Positions 62,312 to 64,000 of a stretch of 64,000 bases of DNA are shown here, in pieces. Source of the DNA: SNAP01 sp049671745 (GTDB taxonomy: Bacteria > Bacteroidota > Bacteroidia > Bacteroidales > Marinifilaceae); the NCBI GenBank assembly GCA_049671745.1, contig JBATVL010000096.1:12263-76262 (forward strand). Reading direction: 5' to 3'. Numbering within the stretch: position 1 is the first letter of the stretch; each line of letters opens with the position of its first letter. The translations under genes and the position numbers were made by a program. The notes beneath the pieces are model-generated. The model was not told the origin of the DNA, did not search any database, and worked only from the letters and a program-made list of their open reading frames with translations.

Positions 62312-62881
62312 TCATGTAATCTTTTCTGGTTCTACAAGCTTATTTAATATAGCATATACTGTTAATCCAGATATCGATTTAATACCTAATTTCTCTGTAA
62401 TATTCTTTCTATGAGAAATAACAGTATGTATACTTATAAATAATTTTTCACCAATATCCTTATTTGACATTCCATGTGCTACTAATTTTAGAACATCGAC
62501 CTCTCTATCTGTCAAACCTATAGCAGGAATAATTTCTTTCTTTAATAAATTATTATTTTTAAGAACAACTTCGACTATCTTCAAAACATCCTTAACAGGC
62601 GTATAAGCATAAAGAGATTTAGAATTTTTAAATTCACAATTAGTAAACCAAATAAATTCTGTTAAATTTGAAGAATCAAGAAAATTCAAATATGATAATT
62701 TATCCTTTAATCTTATGTCTACAATAAATAAAATAAAAGAATTCTCTATCTGTGTATAGTTTGATATCATATCAATAGTCGGAATATGTATTAAATCCAT
62801 TCCAAAACTAAGGTTTAATATATTATAGAATCCTTTTGCTATAATCTCTGAAGGGTGTATAAATATTACTTTCTTATCCAT
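62312..62881 (-). CDS. LuxR-type regulator with atypical receiver domain
   Basis: A 189-residue regulator. The C-terminal LuxR helix-turn-helix is textbook: LTDREVDVLKLVAHGMSNKD followed by IGEKLFISIHTVISHRKNITEKLGI, residues about 123-175. The N-terminal 110 residues have receiver-like alternation, with IVDIRL near 54, but the usual acidic pair after the first strand is replaced by HPSE and the conserved Lys region is weak, so ordinary phosphorylation is doubtful. It overlaps the hemerythrin gene by 8 bases and the two likely act together in sensing oxygen or nitric oxide stress. Confidence 0.82.
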   Translation of the reverse strand: MDKKVIFIHPSEIIAKGFYNILNLSFGMDLIHIPTIDMISNYTQIENSFILFIVDIRLKDKLSYLNFLDSSNLTEFIWFTNCEFKNSKSLYAYTPVKDVLKIVEVVLKNNNLLKKEIIPAIGLTDREVDVLKLVAHGMSNKDIGEKLFISIHTVISHRKNITEKLGIKSISGLTVYAILNKLVEPEKIT

Positions 62882-63566
62882 GTAGATGTTTATGTATTCG
62901 TGGATATAAATATTTATTCTCTACAGCCATATGATGAGCCAAATCTCTGCTAAAAGAAGTTAACACACCTACAAGAGTTGCCATCTCTGCATGACATGTA
63001 GGTCTTACGTATTTAATAAAAATACTAACCAGATCACACAATTCCTCATTAAATTGACTATGTTCTGAGTGCTCCGAACTATTAATAAAGTCTAAGATAT
63101 CTTTATTTACATACTTCCTTCCATTTATGCATACATCTATAATATATGGAAAGACAATATTATGCTCATAATTAATATGCCTTACAAACATCGATTGTGC
63201 CTTTATATATACATTATTAACCATCTCTATCCCACAAGTAGGATCCAACTCACGAATCTTTAGAAAAAGATCTTTCATTGTAGGTAAATAATCATATTTA
63301 AATGCTTCATGACTCTTTCCCAAAAAGTCAATTAAATCTTTTAAAGAAAAGACTAAAACTTCATCCCTTGGCGTGTATTCAGGACTTACGTAAGTATTAA
63401 CTATAAGCAGAAAGAAATGCAAATCAATACCATTGCGTTCACAAGCCTGTTTAATAGTTAAATTATCATATGCCATATTTATACCTAATCGATGAAGAAT
63501 GGAAAAAAGCATAAATTCCTTACGAACAATCTCTGCCAACTTATTATCTTGAGTAATTATATTCAT
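62874..63566 (-). CDS. Hemerythrin-domain protein, RIC/ScdA/YtfE-like
   Basis: A 230-residue protein. The N-terminal 75 residues match the small helical ScdA_N-like domain (ILHRLGINMAYDNLTIKQAC with one Cys). The rest is a four-helix hemerythrin bundle whose di-iron ligands fit H and E in KSHEAFKYDYLP near 96, HINYEHNIVFP near 136, HAEMATLVG near 197 and HHMAVENKYLYP near 212. RIC-type proteins repair iron-sulfur clusters after nitrosative or oxidative damage. Pairing with the overlapping LuxR gene suggests it could instead be a sensor input. Confidence 0.83.
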   Translation of the reverse strand: MNIITQDNKLAEIVRKEFMLFSILHRLGINMAYDNLTIKQACERNGIDLHFFLLIVNTYVSPEYTPRDEVLVFSLKDLIDFLGKSHEAFKYDYLPTMKDLFLKIRELDPTCGIEMVNNVYIKAQSMFVRHINYEHNIVFPYIIDVCINGRKYVNKDILDFINSSEHSEHSQFNEELCDLVSIFIKYVRPTCHAEMATLVGVLTSFSRDLAHHMAVENKYLYPRIHKHLHG

Positions 63567-63585
63567 CTTGATTTATATTTAGCTC

Positions 63586-63593
63586 CAAATATA
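63586..63593 (-). promoter_or_regulatory. -7 element of the hemerythrin-LuxR pair
   Basis: The minus strand reads TATATTTG, matching TAnnTTTG, 19 bases before the ATG; the nearest TTTG is 24 bases upstream, longer than usual. Confidence 0.45.
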
Positions 63594-63621
63594 ATCAATA
63601 AAATTATATTTATAAAACAAA

Positions 63622-63647
63622 AACAACTCCCCATAAAAGGAACTGTT
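63622..63647 (-). terminator. Intrinsic terminator of the universal stress protein gene
   Basis: A 9-bp stem (63622-63630 with 63639-63647) that pairs fully when two G-U pairs are allowed, followed on the minus strand by a T-rich tail. It begins 22 bases after the stop. Confidence 0.7.
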
Positions 63648-63669
63648 TATATCATTTCATAAAAACTTG

Positions 63670-64000
63670 TTATTTTTCATCTCTCACTATCATACAAGGA
63701 ATAGGTAGATGTCGAATAACATATTGAGAAGTACTACCCATAAACATTTTTGCTATGCCAGATTTACCATGGGTTCCCATAACAACTAAATCAGCATTCC
63801 AATCTTTAGCAATGTCTATAATAGCAGAAGCTGGATTATTTCTTGGTGTTTCTAATTCTATCTTTATCGTTCCACCAAGTTCTTTTGAAATCTTAGTTAC
63901 AATATTTTCAGCTTGCTCTAAGTGCAGATTATATAAATCAACATAAGATGTTCTAAACTCAGGATTTGCAATGAAATATTTCTCATCTACCACGCATATA
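63670..64000 (-). CDS. Universal stress protein (UspA family), N-terminus cut by window edge
   Basis: The frame stays open to the window edge, reading ICVVDEKYF at the visible start, which fits the second strand of a Usp domain, so about 40 N-terminal residues lie outside. The visible 110 residues include the C-terminal nucleotide-binding signature VVMGTHGKSGIAKMFMGSTS near the end, with GxxG-S/T spacing of the ATP-binding Usp class, followed by PIPCMIVRDEK. It is a small soluble stress-response protein. Neighbour to the hemerythrin-LuxR pair on the same strand, but separated by a terminator. Confidence 0.85.
   Translation of the reverse strand, partial: ICVVDEKYFIANPEFRTSYVDLYNLHLEQAENIVTKISKELGGTIKIELETPRNNPASAIIDIAKDWNADLVVMGTHGKSGIAKMFMGSTSQYVIRHLPIPCMIVRDEK

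Overview
This is an AT-rich chromosomal window (I estimate roughly one third G+C by eye) from a member of the Bacteroidota, most likely Bacteroidales. The evidence is a row of fimbrillin-like surface lipoproteins, a GLPGLI-type protein, a RprX/RprY-like two-component pair, a SecA of about 1100 residues, a TonB-era style outer-membrane barrel, weak Shine-Dalgarno sequences, and many promoters with the Bacteroidota -7 word TAnnTTTG, some with TTTG 19-20 bases upstream. I cannot name the species.

Layout. 1-8.2 kb is an envelope region on the minus strand: an outer-membrane barrel cut by the window edge, a small secreted protein followed by a 31-residue membrane peptide, a decayed paralogue of that secreted protein, and a five-gene operon of fimbrillin-like lipoproteins. 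9-12.9 kb carries rfbB, rfbA, dnaB and two tandem initiator tRNAs. 13.1-17.1 kb runs forward with an M23 peptidase, dxr, rseP and a TrmH-type methyltransferase. Then come miaB (minus), clpP-clpX and an ABC-F ATPase (plus), two small membrane proteins, a SRPBCC protein with pyrE (minus), and a NUDIX hydrolase with a tRNA nucleotidyltransferase (plus). 26.7-36.1 kb is minus: a secreted endonuclease/phosphatase-fold protein, sucD-sucC, a three-gene MukBEF/Mks-like condensin operon without its usual nuclease partner, and a J-domain/KTSC protein. A repeat-dense non-coding block (36.2-36.44 kb) precedes a small lipoprotein and an arginine deiminase. 38.7-42.7 kb runs forward through rsmG, rpmH, a PASTA protein, a RluA-type synthase and ddl. 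42.7-50.3 kb holds the RprXY-like system divergent from a GLPGLI protein, an ABC ATPase and a permease fused to an M1 peptidase. 50.4-56.3 kb is a four-gene Czc-type metal efflux operon. 56.5-64 kb is minus: murB, lgt, secA, a short lipoprotein behind a (TA)12 tract, a hemerythrin/LuxR pair and a truncated universal stress protein.

How parts fit. Most genes are housekeeping: isoprenoid synthesis (dxr), envelope building and export (murB, ddl, lgt, secA, rseP, M23), translation (tRNA-fMet, rpmH, rsmG, miaB, TrmH, RluA, CCA enzyme), proteolysis (clpXP) and central metabolism (sucCD, pyrE). Lgt supplies the lipid modification that the fimbrillin-like lipoproteins, CzcB and other lipoproteins need. 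The accessory interest lies in the fimbrillin-like operon, the nuclease-less Mks-like operon, the 36.2-36.44 kb element, four phased repeats between the divergent RprXY and GLPGLI-ABC units, and the (TA)12 tract. I found no CRISPR array, insertion sequence, prophage or rRNA.
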